A stretch of DNA of 64,000 nt from Piezodorus guildinii (taxonomy: Eukaryota; Arthropoda; Insecta; Hemiptera; Pentatomidae), in the NCBI GenBank assembly GCA_023052935.1, contig CM041297.1:110475563-110539562 (forward strand), in the 5' to 3' direction. Of this stretch, positions 45,879 through 56,203 are shown piece by piece. The position numbers and the translations under genes were made by a program. The notes below the pieces were generated by a model. The model worked only from the letters and a program-made list of their open reading frames with translations. It did not search any database and was not told where the DNA came from. Each line of letters opens with the position of its first letter. Position 1 is the first letter of the stretch.

Positions 45879-48640
45879 TTTCCACCCAGACAGCAAAGCC
45901 CATGCCGGTTCTGCTATCATTGTCCACCAATCCCTCTCTCACCATTTACTCCCACTTCCCACCTATGATTTCCTACAAGCCACAGCCATAGTCATCAAGA
46001 CTTTTTCCTTTCCGGTAACCCTCACATCTGCATATTGCCCTCCTAAACATTCCATTTCCAATTCCGAATTTGTATCCTTCCTGGATTCCTTAGGAAATCG
46101 TTTCGTTCTGGGTTCAGCCTTAAACGCCAAGCATCAGCTTTCCAGCCAGAACCACGAATTCTCGGGGACGAAATTTGCTGTCTGCACTCAACTCCCGAAA
46201 TTTTAATATCCTGTCTCCTGACTCCCCTACCTACTGGCCAACCGATCCTAACCGCAATCCTGACATCCTCGACTTCTTTATCCACAGCGGATTAGGCTCC
46301 CTCAACATGTCTGTAACTCGCCTTGATGAACTATCCTCAGACCATAGTCCACTGATCCTAAAAGTATCTCTCACTCCAATTCCAAAACCCATTCCACCAT
46401 CATTCATCCGAGGCCCTGTCAACTGGAACCTTTTCCGCCAAATCCTGACCGATAATATTGATCTCAGAGTAACCCTCAAAACCCCAGATGACCTAGATAA
46501 TTCCGTCTATTCCTTTACCACCGCCATCCAACAAGCTGTCTGGACTGCTTCCTCTCCTAAACACTCCAATATAAATCCTGACCAAAATCATTTTCCACAA
46601 CATATTATAGACCTCATTCACATCAAACGCCGAGCAAGATCATTATGGCAGCGTACCCGACACCCAACAGATCGCCGCTCCTATAACTTCTATTGTAGAC
46701 AATTGAAGAGGGAGTTGGCCACCTTCCGTTCCCAGTCCTTTAATTCCTACCTCTCCTCTCTATCAGCTCGTGATAATTCCCTGTGGAATGTCACGAAAAA
46801 GATCCTAAAATACCATCAAGTTTCCCATCCTCTCCGACGTGGTGATGACTCCTGGGCTGCGTCTAATGAAGATAAAGCCGAGGAATTCGCCAAACACCTC
46901 TCCAAAGTATTCACTCCTCACCCGGAATCCCACATCAATCACACCGCAACAGTGCAAGACTTTCTTATGTCACCAATTCCACTTTCCCTAACTCCTAAAG
47001 CTATTAATCCCTCTGAGGTCAAATATCTTCTCCAAAAACTGACCCTCCGTAAATCTCCTGGACATGATCTCCTTACTCCCCAGATCCTCCGACAACTTCC
47101 GCAGAAAGCTATTATATTCCTTACTTATATTTACAACTGCATCCTACGCACCACCTATTTTCCTCTGTTATGGAAACATTCCACTATCATTCTTTTTCTA
47201 AAACCAGGCAAACCTTCCAACAACAATTCATCCTACAGGCCTATTAGTCTACTCCCCATCCTCTCAAAAATCTTCGAAAGGCTTCTTCTTAAACGTATCC
47301 TACCCATATTAGAATCTCAAAATCTTCCTTCCCATCAGTTTGGATTCCGTCCTCAGCATTCCACAGTTCAACAGGGGCTCCGAGTTGTAGACCATATTTC
47401 CTCAGCTCTTGAATGCAAAGAGTATTGTTCTGGTGCGTTTCTGGACATTGCGCAAGCTTTTGACCGGGTATGGCACATTGGATTACTCTTCAAGCTGAAA
47501 ACCCATTTACCCCAGTCTCTATACCTCATTCTCCGATCCTATCTCTCAAACCGTTCCTTCCGCGTTCGCTGTGGTGTAGAATTTTCTAACCTTTATCCCG
47601 TTGAGGCCGGTGTTCCTCAAGGCAGCGTCTTGGGACCCGTCCTCTACATCCTTTACACTGCTGATATTCCTACACATCCTGATACCTTTCTGGCAACTTT
47701 TGCAGACGACACCGCCATCCTATCATCCAGTTCCAATCCTGAAACAGCATCCTTAAACCTTTAGAGACACCTTTTTCCTTATTGAACACTGGTGTAATAA
47801 CTGGCGTGTAAAGGTGAACGAAGCCAAATGTAAACACATAACCTTTACTCTTAGACGAAAATCCTGTCCGCCAGTTTATTTCAACTCATTACCAATTCCT
47901 CTCTCAGATACAGTCCGGTATCTTGGCTTACTGTTAGACAAAAGATTGACTTGGAACCCACATACAAGAAATAAAAGACAAGAACTCAACCGACGATTCG
48001 AACAGTTATACCGACTACTCAACAGAAAATGTGAACTTACAGTTGACAACAAATTATTAATCTACAAGACAATACTGAAGCCCATCTGGACCTACGGACT
48101 TGAACTGTTTGGGACAGCTAAACGTACTAACATCAAACATATTCAATCCTTTCAATCCAAAGTCCTCCGTACAATATTAAATGCTCCTTATTATGTCTCC
48201 AACTATACCTTGCACCACGACCTTAATGTTCCATTTATTTCAGATCTAATTCCATCCAAATTTTCTAAATTCCACCAGAACCTCATTCATCATCCTAATC
48301 CTCTTGCTCAATCCCTATCCAGCTCCACTCATCCATACAATCCACCTAGAAGGTTGAAACGGCAGTGGCCCCGCGACCTTTTGTAAATATATTGGAGTTC
48401 TAGCACTGGCTAGATTCTCCACTCAATGTGATGTATGTATGAGTGTGTATATGTGTATATAGTTATAAGTGAATTCTTGACTGTATTGTATTAATTTATT
48501 ATTGTGTATATATTTTATTGTAATTTTATGCTGTGTAAATATTGTATGAATGTAGTATGTATGATATCTTTCAGCACTACTATTAATGTCCTAATTGGGA
48601 CAGATTGTAATTTTACTCAATAAAAATTGTTTTTGAAAAA
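45879..48640 (+). mobile_element. Jockey-like LINE, 2762 bp, 5'-truncated in the endonuclease
   Basis: Flanked by ATTATCTT at 45871-45878 and 48641-48648, with an A-rich 3' end (48636-48640) after AATAAAAATTG. It covers part of the endonuclease, the whole reverse transcriptase and the UTR. Its C-terminus (PPRRLKRQWPRDLL) ties it to family A, but nucleotide divergence from the other copies is high, so it is a separate subfamily. It inserted into X copy 9. Confidence 0.88.
45880..48386 (+). pseudogene. endonuclease/reverse transcriptase ORF2, three lesions
   Basis: The endonuclease part (AHAGSAIIVHQSL at about 45899; SDHSPLILKVS at about 46340) is split by a frameshift between about 46130 and 46200. 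The RT follows: SYRPISLLPILSKIFERLLL, FLDIAQAFDRVWH (palm aspartate), AGVPQGSVLGPVLY and TFADDTAIL (catalytic YADD-type box). At 47762-47764 a stop replaces what is probably a Gln codon, and a one-base shift follows by about 47780. The rest (NEAKCKHITFTLRRK, VRYLGLLLDKRLTWNPH, KPIWTYGLEL) is open to 48386. Family role: nicking the target and reverse transcribing element RNA. All active-site boxes of the RT remain but the frame is broken. Confidence 0.88.
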
Positions 48641-48714
48641 ATTATCTTGTTAGCCTTAATGAAAAACGGGTAAATACATAAGTCTGAATGAATTTAATAT
48701 TCAACCAAAGGAAA

Positions 48715-49075
48715 AAAAAAAAACACTGCAAATTATAGCACAATGGTTTATTATTTCCAAACAACTATATTAGGGTATGACTGTTTATAAAGCTGTAGAT
48801 AGGCAATTAAGTAATATGAAAATAATAATAATTCAAAGGTAAATGGCTAAGCTCCACTGCTAATTTCAAAATGCTATATCTCTGCTACTTCTTCAAAGAT
48901 TTTTTTTCATTTTGTAGAAATTTTTTGGCTAATTTATTAATTAGGAGAAACGGATTTTTTTATTCGTTATTCGAGTTTTACGCATCTTGAAACGTAAGCC
49001 CTTAAATTTTTATGGGGAGTAATTTTTTTTCTTTTTAGTCGATTACAAGGGTTCATTATTGAAAAAAAAAATAAA
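48715..49075 (+). repeat. repeat Y, longest copy (~360 bp)
   Basis: It starts AACACTGCAAATTATAGCAC then AATGGTTTATTATTTCC and ends near TCATTATTGAAAAAAAAAAT. Related copies lie at 38755, 50165 and 53075. Non-coding; class unknown. It is inserted into X copy 9. Confidence 0.7.
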
Positions 49076-49743
49076 CCAATATGAAAAGTATTTTTTTATG
49101 TTATTTTAGTTTTTTTGAACATGAGAACAAAGTTGTAAAGGTCAATGGAGAGTGATGAAAAGTGGATAAAACTAACTGCTTGTTGTAGGTAATAATATTG
49201 ATTATTTAATGAAGCACATGTTTCGATTAAAACTAAATGTCTATATAAGGGAGGGAAGGTGGGTTACGCATGAAGAGGGCTAATTTTACTATTTCAAAGG
49301 ATATGACCGAATTTCATATTTTAAGGACTGTTCAATTTTTTTTATTTCTTTTTTATTCTATGTTAAAGTCGCCATTCACTTTGAAAGGATTCTTAACAAT
49401 CGACATATATTGTAACTAGGATACGATTAAAATGGAAGAGAACCACCTTTTTTGAATAGATTTCCTTTTTAAAGGATACGAATCGAAATTATTCACTGGT
49501 TAAAAAGGGCTAAAAAGGGCACTTTTTAATATTGAAACTCATTGGCTGGCTAAATCATAATTATTCCTCCACCATATTTTGCATTCTGATTTTATAATTT
49601 TTAGGCAAATTTTTCAATTTTGGAAAACGATACCAGGAGTTTTGTATCATAAAATAAAAATATAAATATTATAATAAAATAAAATATATATATTTATCTC
49701 TTAAATTAAGTATTGCAGGATATTTAATTAACCGAATTTAGGC

Positions 49744-50090
49744 TTTTTTTTTTTTTTTTTTTTTTTTTTTTTGTAGTTTCGGTTAATATAATTTAAAATT
49801 ATCATAGTAATTTTCGTTGGACCAAACCATCTTATCCCAATTCCCAGGACTCCAGTTATGGTGAGGCTTTGCCGAGGTAAGCTTCTTGTCGTTGGCTGCA
49901 GTAAGCCACAGTTTCTACCGGGCTTTGCAGCATTTCAGAGCTTTCCCCCTCCGCTACCTTAATGTCCACGCAGAAATATCTACAGAGCACAGAATTTCTG
50001 CCCCAAGCAGTTGTTTTCTTGCTATTCTGGAGGGTTATTCTCTCTAAAAACATTCTCTCAAGTACGCCTGTTACTTAATTTGTGTGTTCT
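49744..50090 (-). other. possible retroposed transcript with 29-nt poly(A)
   Basis: On the minus strand a GC-balanced segment (50060-49830, containing a 65-codon frame without a recognised domain) ends in a pure A run (T run 49744-49772). The A run is bracketed by inverted ATTAACCGAA (plus strand about 49725-49743 and its complement 49773-49790). It could be a processed copy of an unknown RNA. Confidence 0.35.
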
Positions 50091-50164
50091 GTTTTATGTA
50101 ACAATAAAACTGCATTAAACGTTCACCAGATATTAGCGATTTAGAACTAATTATACTATTTATA

Positions 50165-50390
50165 ATTTAAAAAAAAAACGCTGCAAATTATTATACAATG
50201 GTTTATTATTTCCGAGTACCAATATTAGAATATAACTATTTATATAACTGTTGATAGACAATTAAGTAATATGAAAAGCACTAATTCAAAGGATAATATC
50301 ATATCACTACAGCTGATTTCAAAAAGCTCTCTGCTAGTTGTCAACCGATTTCAATGATTATTTTTTAATTTTGTCAAGAACTTAATTTAA
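50165..50390 (+). repeat. repeat Y, partial
   Basis: CTGCAAATTATTATACAATG then GTTTATTATTTCCGAG, matching the 5' half of the copy at 48715. Confidence 0.65.
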
Positions 50391-50417
50391 TACCACCACT
50401 GTACTTTAATACCTCAT

Positions 50418-50706
50418 AGGGATCACTTGTAGCTGGGAGTCTAGCGTAACAGCCTCCCATGCCAAAGGTCACGGGTTCAAAACCGCCGGTGGTCCTAGGT
50501 TTTTTAATGGGAGTAAAAAATCCTTAGTTACGCCGTTCTTCGGAGGGGACGTTAAAAGGTGGTCCCGAGCCTGTGCGATGTCAGGTACTCGTTAAAGATC
50601 CCTATCCTAATAAAACCTGGATAGGCAAAATTTAGGACTCCCACTGTAGCATCGTCCGATTAGCCATAGTAACATAAAAGTGACGTTAAATAAATAAACA
50701 AACAAA
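50418..50706 (+). repeat. tRNA-derived SINE S1, full length
   Basis: GGGATCACTTGTAGCTGGGA head, B-box region GGGTTCAAAACCGCC, the complete body (GGAGGGGACGTTAAAAGGTG, GAGCCTGTGCGATGTCAGGT) and tail AAGTGACGTTAAATAAATAA then ACAAACAAAC. One of the youngest-looking copies. Confidence 0.9.
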
Positions 50707-51529
50707 CATAATACCTCATACACACCGTTTAACGGGACTTGGTCATTGTACTGAGAGTGTTGGGGTTCAGTAAATTTAGAGATTCGTACCCGTCTGAAAT
50801 AACAGAATGAATAATTATTCTGCCACAGTTATAATTATAGCTATTATCTTATTATTGTACTAACGTGGCCAAAACGTAGACTATAAAATATGTTGATCTT
50901 ATTAGTGTGTTTTTCTTAATGAATTTTTAGCAATTTGTAAATGTATGCCCCTATTCAATAACGAAATACTATATAACCTCCATTTTACCCCAAGGATTTG
51001 TTTAATAAATTCTTCTAGCCATTAAATGTTGCAATGAATTTTCGCAATTTTTTGCGTTTTGGGTGGTACATAATTTTTTTTTAAGTCACAGCACTCCGAA
51101 TCAAAAGTTTTACAATCTATAATTAGAAGAGTTTCCTACATACATAGATTATAAATATAGATTCAAAAATACATCTATTAGCAGGTTTACGCATCTCCAA
51201 GCCGATAATTAGATGTGTTGTATTATTTTTTCCCCTATTCTGGGACTTCAAATATTAAATGTAGGAAAGTTTTAGATTTTAGTAAATAAATTTCATTTTT
51301 GACCACTGTGCAGTCGCCCATCGTGTCAAAAAATAAATGGTCAAATAGGTACAAGTTTCTGAATTTTGTCTACCTAAATCGGTCATATTTTCCACTGCGC
51401 GAGCGTGCAAGAAGGTGGATAAGCAGAGACTACGCCCAGCCATCAGGTCTGTCTCTCTTCCTCCAATTTTTGGATACCCTCTTTACAGAGGCTGATTGAG
51501 CTCCAGAAGAGTCTCTAACAAATTACTAT
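50707..51529. other. no gene recognised
   Basis: AT-rich until about 51290. 51300-51520 is more GC-balanced and runs directly into the Penelope-type tail, so it may belong to that element, but no domain could be read. Confidence 0.35.
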
Positions 51530-51698
51530 CATGGAAACAGTTTCCATTCTCCCACCATGCGCCCTGATGATGACCTACAGAGGGGGTCGAAACGTTGGCA
51601 AATAATAAATAGTTGAAACTATTTAGTTGTTTCATTTAATGACCGCCACCCGGTCTAATTCCTTCCAGTAATTCTCAACGGTCAACTAATTACATCCA
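51530..51698 (+). repeat. Penelope-type terminal repeat, family B
   Basis: It matches the right arm and tail of 30314-30629: CTGATGA (51564-51570), a GACC/GGTC stem, GAAA (51589-51592), ACGTT, GCC/GGC stem I bases, then GTTTCATTTAATGACCGCCA and ACGGTCAACTAATTACATCC. The core residues are all intact here. Confidence 0.75.
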
Positions 51699-51725
51699 CA
51701 ATTAATTTTATTCCTTGAAATTATA

Positions 51726-51726
<1 letters not shown>

Positions 51727-51772
<46 letters not shown>
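51727..51772. repeat. (AT)n microsatellite
   Basis: About 21 AT units, directly beside the Helitron-type coding remnant. Confidence 0.95.
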
Positions 51773-51774
<2 letters not shown>

Positions 51775-51925
51775 TTAATTAATTAATGCTATAGCGTGAA
51801 TATTTTTTGTTAGCCCATCTTTAGCTAACACAAACAAACTGAATGGTTTACCCACTCGAGAGAATGCCACGTATAATTGTCCGTGTGAAAAACATGAGTC
51901 ACACTGAGATAGTAAAATGATAATT
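51775..51925 (-). pseudogene. Helitron-type helicase, C-terminal remnant
   Basis: The minus strand reads CDSCFSHGQLYVAFSRVGKP then FSLFVLAKDGLTKNI. This matches the last helicase motif and end of Helitron Rep/helicase proteins (CFSHGQLYVAxSRVGxP, KNIVY). Pif1-type host helicases share GQxYVALSR, but CFSHGQ plus the LFV..KNI end points to Helitrons. Upstream helicase motifs are not recognisable, so only the last ~35 codons are supported. Confidence 0.65.
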
Positions 51926-52199
51926 GTAAAGGTTACTACTACGCTTGATGCATGAACAATAATAATGGCCGAAAACTGTGGAGGGAGTGAGAGAAACAAG
52001 AGACCGGTTTCATCCCTACTCCGTGCTGTTAGCTGGTTGAGACGTGACACCGGTAGACCTCTGGCGGGGATAACTTACCAAGTGATAATTGATCAGTTAA
52101 AGAGCGAGAAGAAAAATTAATAAATTATTAAAATGACTATTCAAAAATATGGGTTGATGATAAAAGGATGAAGATTTAGGGTTGTATGTATTTTTTAAT

Positions 52200-52350
52200 G
52201 CAACATTATAAAAAAATGTCCAAAAATTACAAAAATAATGTTAGGGGTGGACAACCCTTATCACTTAGGGGTATAAAAATAGATTCTCAGACCTATCAGA
52301 CGGTCAATTCGTTTCGGAGGAGTATGGTAACTAGCATTTTGACTTGAGAA
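52200..52350 (+). repeat. noncoding repeat of a type seen widely in arthropods
   Basis: GTTAGGGGTGGACAACCCTT then ATCACTTAGGGGTATAAAAA, TTCTCAGACCTA and CGTTTCGGAGGAGTATGGTA. From memory, very similar wording recurs in many insect genomes. I cannot name the element with certainty, and its closeness to the Helitron remnant may be meaningful. Confidence 0.4.
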
Positions 52351-53074
52351 TTTCGTATATTAAATTTTATTTTATATGTATATTCTCGATTTACTTATTC
52401 TGATTGATATCTGAATGAAGCGCTGACACCTGGGACAATCCATAGAAGCTTTCAACGCCCCTGGTGAAGACATTACTCCTGTACCCCTCATCTATATTTA
52501 ACCGCCGATAATGGATAAAGTGCACAGCTGCAATTAATTTATTCCGAATGGCGATATATTATTAACCACCTAGGTGGAAGATTGATCCTCCGGTTTATTC
52601 GCTAATTGCCCCGAGTCCTGTTTGCGGTTGGATTACATTTATCAAGGGTCTAGATCTATCTCAGCCCCTGCTTATTTCCACTAATTATAACCTCATTTCC
52701 CTTTCCCACTGTATCATGTTACTGTACCTTTTAATTTAACTAATGCCTCTCCTCTATACATACATTTTCTGTTTAACTCGTTTGCTAATTACCTGATCAA
52801 AACGGATAGGTGGTATTATCAGATTATCTTTAATGAATGCTTGGTTAAAATGAAATACGTTGAGATTTAGGATTGCTGTGAAACTTAGAAATATATAGTA
52901 GGAATCGAATTTTAAAAATATAATTCATCGGAATACCGATAAGGTCTGAGAACTCATGAGTAATTGAGATTTCAGTATATCTGATTTTACGATTTTGGCT
53001 ATTTCATAAATATAAAATTTCAGATTTGTGCACTTATCGTTACTGAGCTAGAAACGTAACCAATATGGAATTAA
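52351..53074. other. unique-looking segment, candidate regulatory DNA
   Basis: 52380-52720 is GC-balanced, not repeated in the window and not open in any frame. It has an E-box CAGCTG next to GCAATTAATT and several TAATTA/CTAATT cores. Nothing more can be claimed by eye. Confidence 0.3.
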
Positions 53075-53340
53075 GTTTAAAACACTGCAAATTATAACAT
53101 AATGGTTTATTATTTCCAAAAAATTATATTATTGTATAACAGTTTATATGACTGTTTACAGGCATTACATAATATGAAAAGCAATAAATTAATCAAAGGA
53201 AAATCGCCTGAAATCATGACTGCCTTAAAAACGCTCATATCTCTGCTATTTCTTGAGTTTGTAGGCAGATGGATTTTTAGTTTATTATTTTCAATAATGA
53301 AACTTTATATGCCACCAAAAAAAATAATAAATAAAAATAA
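53075..53340 (+). repeat. repeat Y, 5' part
   Basis: AAACACTGCAAATTATAACA then TAATGGTTTATTATTTCC, continuing through ATATCTCTGCTATTTCTTGA. The 133-codon frame beginning at 53102 lies in this repeat and is not a gene. Confidence 0.7.
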
Positions 53341-53876
53341 TAAAAAAAATTACCCCGTTTCCCTTAAAATTTCAATCCCCATAACGAATGGAAAAATCTG
53401 TTTGTCCGCCGGACGCTATCCGTCCATCCGCAGCATTTTCCCGAAACCATTGGACCATTTATTTTTGGAAATTCGACACACAAATCTAACGATGATCCAC
53501 TAGACTTTGATATCAGCTGGTTGTTTTAAAAATGGCGGCCGATTAAAAATAATTTAATTCAATCACTCAGTTATTTTTGAAGATAGAGAAAAAAATTATT
53601 TGTGTTTTTTAACCAAAAAACCTCGAATAATTAGAGAAAAAAAGAAAAGAAAAAAAATTGAAATTTTACACATAAATACGCCCTTAATTCAGTCATTTTT
53701 GAAGATAGAGAAAAATATGTATAGAGTTTTAGAACCTGCGATAAACAAAAAAAAAGCATCATTTTCGACGGTGGCAACATTAACTATTATACACTTACTA
53801 TTTACCAATAACATATGTTTATAAGTCTATGTGCTTAAAACTAAACTATATTAACTTGTACGGTTTATATTACTGC
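53341..53876. other. AT-rich DNA with a short tandem duplication
   Basis: TTTTTGAAGATAGAGAAAAA appears at about 53572-53591 and again at 53696-53715 in similar context. No gene. Confidence 0.5.
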
Positions 53877-53892
53877 ATATCAATTTTTCTAA

Positions 53893-54893
53893 CAAAAAGG
53901 CTTATGATTCCATAGACCGTCAGAAGCTATATAACATCATGATTGAACAGGGAATACCTAGAAAGTTAGTAAACCTAGTCGAGATGTGTATGTCGGAAAC
54001 ATTTCATAAAGTTAAAATCGGTCATAATTACTCCGAGAGGTTTGAGGTGCGATCGGGTTTGAAACAGGGTGACTCCCTTTCACCTGTTTTGTTTAATATA
54101 GCTTTAGAATATGTCATAGAAAAGGTGATGTGTACCGAGAAAGGCTTAAATATGGGTGACAAGATTCCGGTTTTGGGGTATGCCGATGATTTGGTACTGC
54201 TAGGTGAAGACACGGAAACTATACAACTAAATACAAGTGTGTTAATAAAAACTGGTAAACAAATAGGTCTCGAATTAAATACCGATAAGACGAAATATAT
54301 GATCAGTAGCAGAAATGGTGGCGATCTTGATAATATTAATATTTCAGGGCATACTTTTGAACACGTAGAGAAATTCGAGTATTTAGGTTCAATGATAAGA
54401 AGAAAAAATGAAATCCAGAAACAAATAAAGTCCCGGTTAAAGGTGGGAAATACGTGTTATTATTTATTTGATAAGTTACTTAGCTCGCGGCTTCTGTCTA
54501 AAAATTTAAAGGTTACTATTTATAAAACTATTATTCTTCCGTCGGTTCTTTACCGATGTGAAACGTGGACGCTTACTTTAAAGGATGAACAGCGGCTTAT
54601 GGTATTCTAAAATAAGGTACTGCGTAAAATATTTGGTCCTAAGAGATATGAGGCCAATGGGGAGTTTAGAAGATTGCACAACGCGGAATTGCGGATTTTG
54701 TACCCTGTGAATATAATTGAGTTGATATCATCGCGGAGACTCGAATGGGCGCGTAAAGTTGTTGAGCTCGGTGAGAAACGGGTTCCGAGAAAGTTGGTAT
54801 TCGCTGAACCGACTGGTAGGCGTCCGAAAGGAAAGGTAGGCCGAAGTGTCGATGGGAGGATTGCATTAAGGCTGATCTATGGGGCTTGGGCTT
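53893..54893 (+). pseudogene. RTE-like reverse transcriptase, one in-frame stop
   Basis: Starts at palm motif A (KKAYDSIDR), then GLKQGDSLSPVLFNIALE, GYADDLVLLG (catalytic box), GLELNTDKTKYMI, FEYLGSMI, ILPSVLYRCETWTL. A TAA at 54608-54610 falls where related copies suggest a Glu codon. The frame then continues (NKVLRKIFGPKRYEANG, SSRRLEWARKVVEL, GRRPKGKVGRSVDGRI) to TGA near 54893. The endonuclease is missing. Only one lesion in about 330 codons means a fairly recent copy. Confidence 0.88.
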
Positions 54894-54985
54894 GACAGGC
54901 GAATATTGGACGAGTCTGTGCAGGCGAAGTTTGGTGGTATTGGCATCGAACCTTCGGGTTCGGTAAGCCTAATATTATTATTATT
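53893..54985 (+). mobile_element. RTE-like LINE, 5'-truncated, with 16-bp TSD
   Basis: Flanked by ATATCAATTTTTCTAA (53877-53892 and 54986-55001). It starts within RT and ends with GGTATTGGCATCGAACCTTC, GGGTTCGGTAAGCCTA and a short ATT repeat instead of poly(A). The target seems to be X-type sequence, which continues on the right. Confidence 0.9.
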
Positions 54986-55001
54986 ATATCAATTTTTCTA
55001 A

Positions 55002-55080
55002 AATCATATGCTTTCTAACGGTATATTATACGCTCATATTACTATTTATATTTCAGGAATAATTTTTTGACAACTTGGTT
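55002..55080 (-). repeat. repeat X fragment beside the RTE insertion
   Basis: AAATCATATGCTTTCTAACG then GTATATTATACGCTCATATT matches the complement of the X block ATATACCGTTGGAAAGCT. It shows the RTE copy landed in X sequence. Confidence 0.6.
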
Positions 55081-55707
55081 AATAAGAATTTTATATAGAG
55101 AGAGATTATATTTTAAAAAATCTTGCGCTTTCCAAATGCCCCGAGCGATAGCGAAAACTGTATCAAAATCCGTCACGTGGTTCATGAGTTCGCGGAAAAC
55201 AAGAATCGCGACATTATATTATATATGTAGAGATAAGATATAGACAAGAGAAAGTATTAGGTAAGTAGAAACATTTCATTTTCCCTCCATTTATCATCTG
55301 TGTTTGTGCCTGTGTTTTATACATAAACTCAGACATCATGTATATATTATATAGTCCTGTAGTTGGCTAGAACCGGAACCGATAACTAGTTTATAATGGA
55401 GTGTAGCGGGGATTGGACACCATGGATGCTGTTCAGGTTCCTGCCATTAGGGCAACATGTTGCTCTCTGGCTCCATCTCCTCTCTCACTCTAATATATTT
55501 CAGCTTCATCTCTTGTTTCTCTCTATCTATTCTTTTCTTCCCCTTTAAATTGCTTCATTATTTATTTATATTAATTGTCAGGGAAATACTACAAAATATA
55601 GTGAGGGTTTTTAAGTATTCGGAATTCACTTATTTTTCATGTTTTAAAGAAGTTTGTTTGTATTTTAAGGCTTTGAGGCGTGAAACATCGTCATCAACGC
55701 CTATAAG
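55081..55707. other. no gene recognised
   Basis: The 128-codon frame 55457-55843 is Phe/Ile/Ser-rich translation of AT-rich DNA and crosses a microsatellite and T run; rejected as a gene. Confidence 0.45.
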
Positions 55708-55730
55708 AATAATTATATATATATATATAA

Positions 55731-55928
55731 TTTTTTTTTTTTTTTTTTTCCATACACTCTTGTTTTATTTTTACACAAAATACAATACAAAAATGTACAC
55801 ATATCACAGATATTTGTCCTTCTATTACCCGATGGTATTCTAAGGAGGATTTCTATATGCGCATGCATGCACTATTAACATTTCAAGGACTTCTATGCCT
55901 TTATGAATCATTTAAAAAATGGGAGGGA
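55731..55928 (-). mobile_element. Jockey-like family B, ~200-bp 3' UTR copy
   Basis: It has the same 3' UTR as the long element next to it (GTCCTTCTATTACCCGATGG against GTCCTTCTGTTACCCGGAGG; both end AAAATGGGAGGGACC). It has its own poly(A), the T run 55731-55750. It is about 15-20% diverged from its neighbour, so it is a separate insertion, not a fresh duplication. Confidence 0.85.
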
Positions 55929-55943
55929 CCATAAATAATTATA

Positions 55944-55989
<46 letters not shown>

Positions 55990-56203
55990 CTTACCCTCTG
56001 GTTTTATTTTCGAACAAAATACAAATACAAATATAATATGTATAGCTGTCAGATTTGTCCTTCTGTTACCCGGAGGTATTCTAAAGAGGATTGCTATATG
56101 CGCTGGATGCACTAGTAATCTTTCAAGGGCTTCTTCTAAGCCTTTATTTATCCATTGCAAAATGGGAGGGACCATTCTTCAGGGTTTTGGCAATAAATTG
56201 AGT

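Larger units (their letters stand above)
45370..49245 (+). repeat. repeat X copy 9, broken by a Jockey-like element and repeat Y
   Basis: 5' part 45370-45870 (TTTACTTTAACTTATCTACA.. CAAATGGCCAAGTCCTGCAA.. AGTCTGACTGGGATTAAATA). It resumes at 48649 (GTTAGCCTTAATGAAAAACG) and again at about 49080-49245 (AATGGAGAGTGATGAAAAGT.. GAAGCACATGTTTCGATTAA). The X 3' terminus is missing. Confidence 0.85.

Noticed and set aside
46043..46479. Minus-strand frames inside the 45.9-48.6 kb element
   Set aside because: Shadows of the plus-strand endonuclease/RT frame.
12429..52511. Shared 12-mer AACCGCCGATAA in two GC-balanced segments
   Set aside because: Chance 12-base matches are expected in a window this size; no extended similarity on either side.
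53102..53503. 133-codon plus-strand open frame
   Set aside because: It starts inside repeat Y, has no domain, and its Lys/Asn/Ile runs reflect AT-rich DNA.
55457..55843. 128-codon frame rich in Phe, Ser and Ile
   Set aside because: Composition follows AT richness; it crosses an (AT)n run and the poly(T) end of a LINE.
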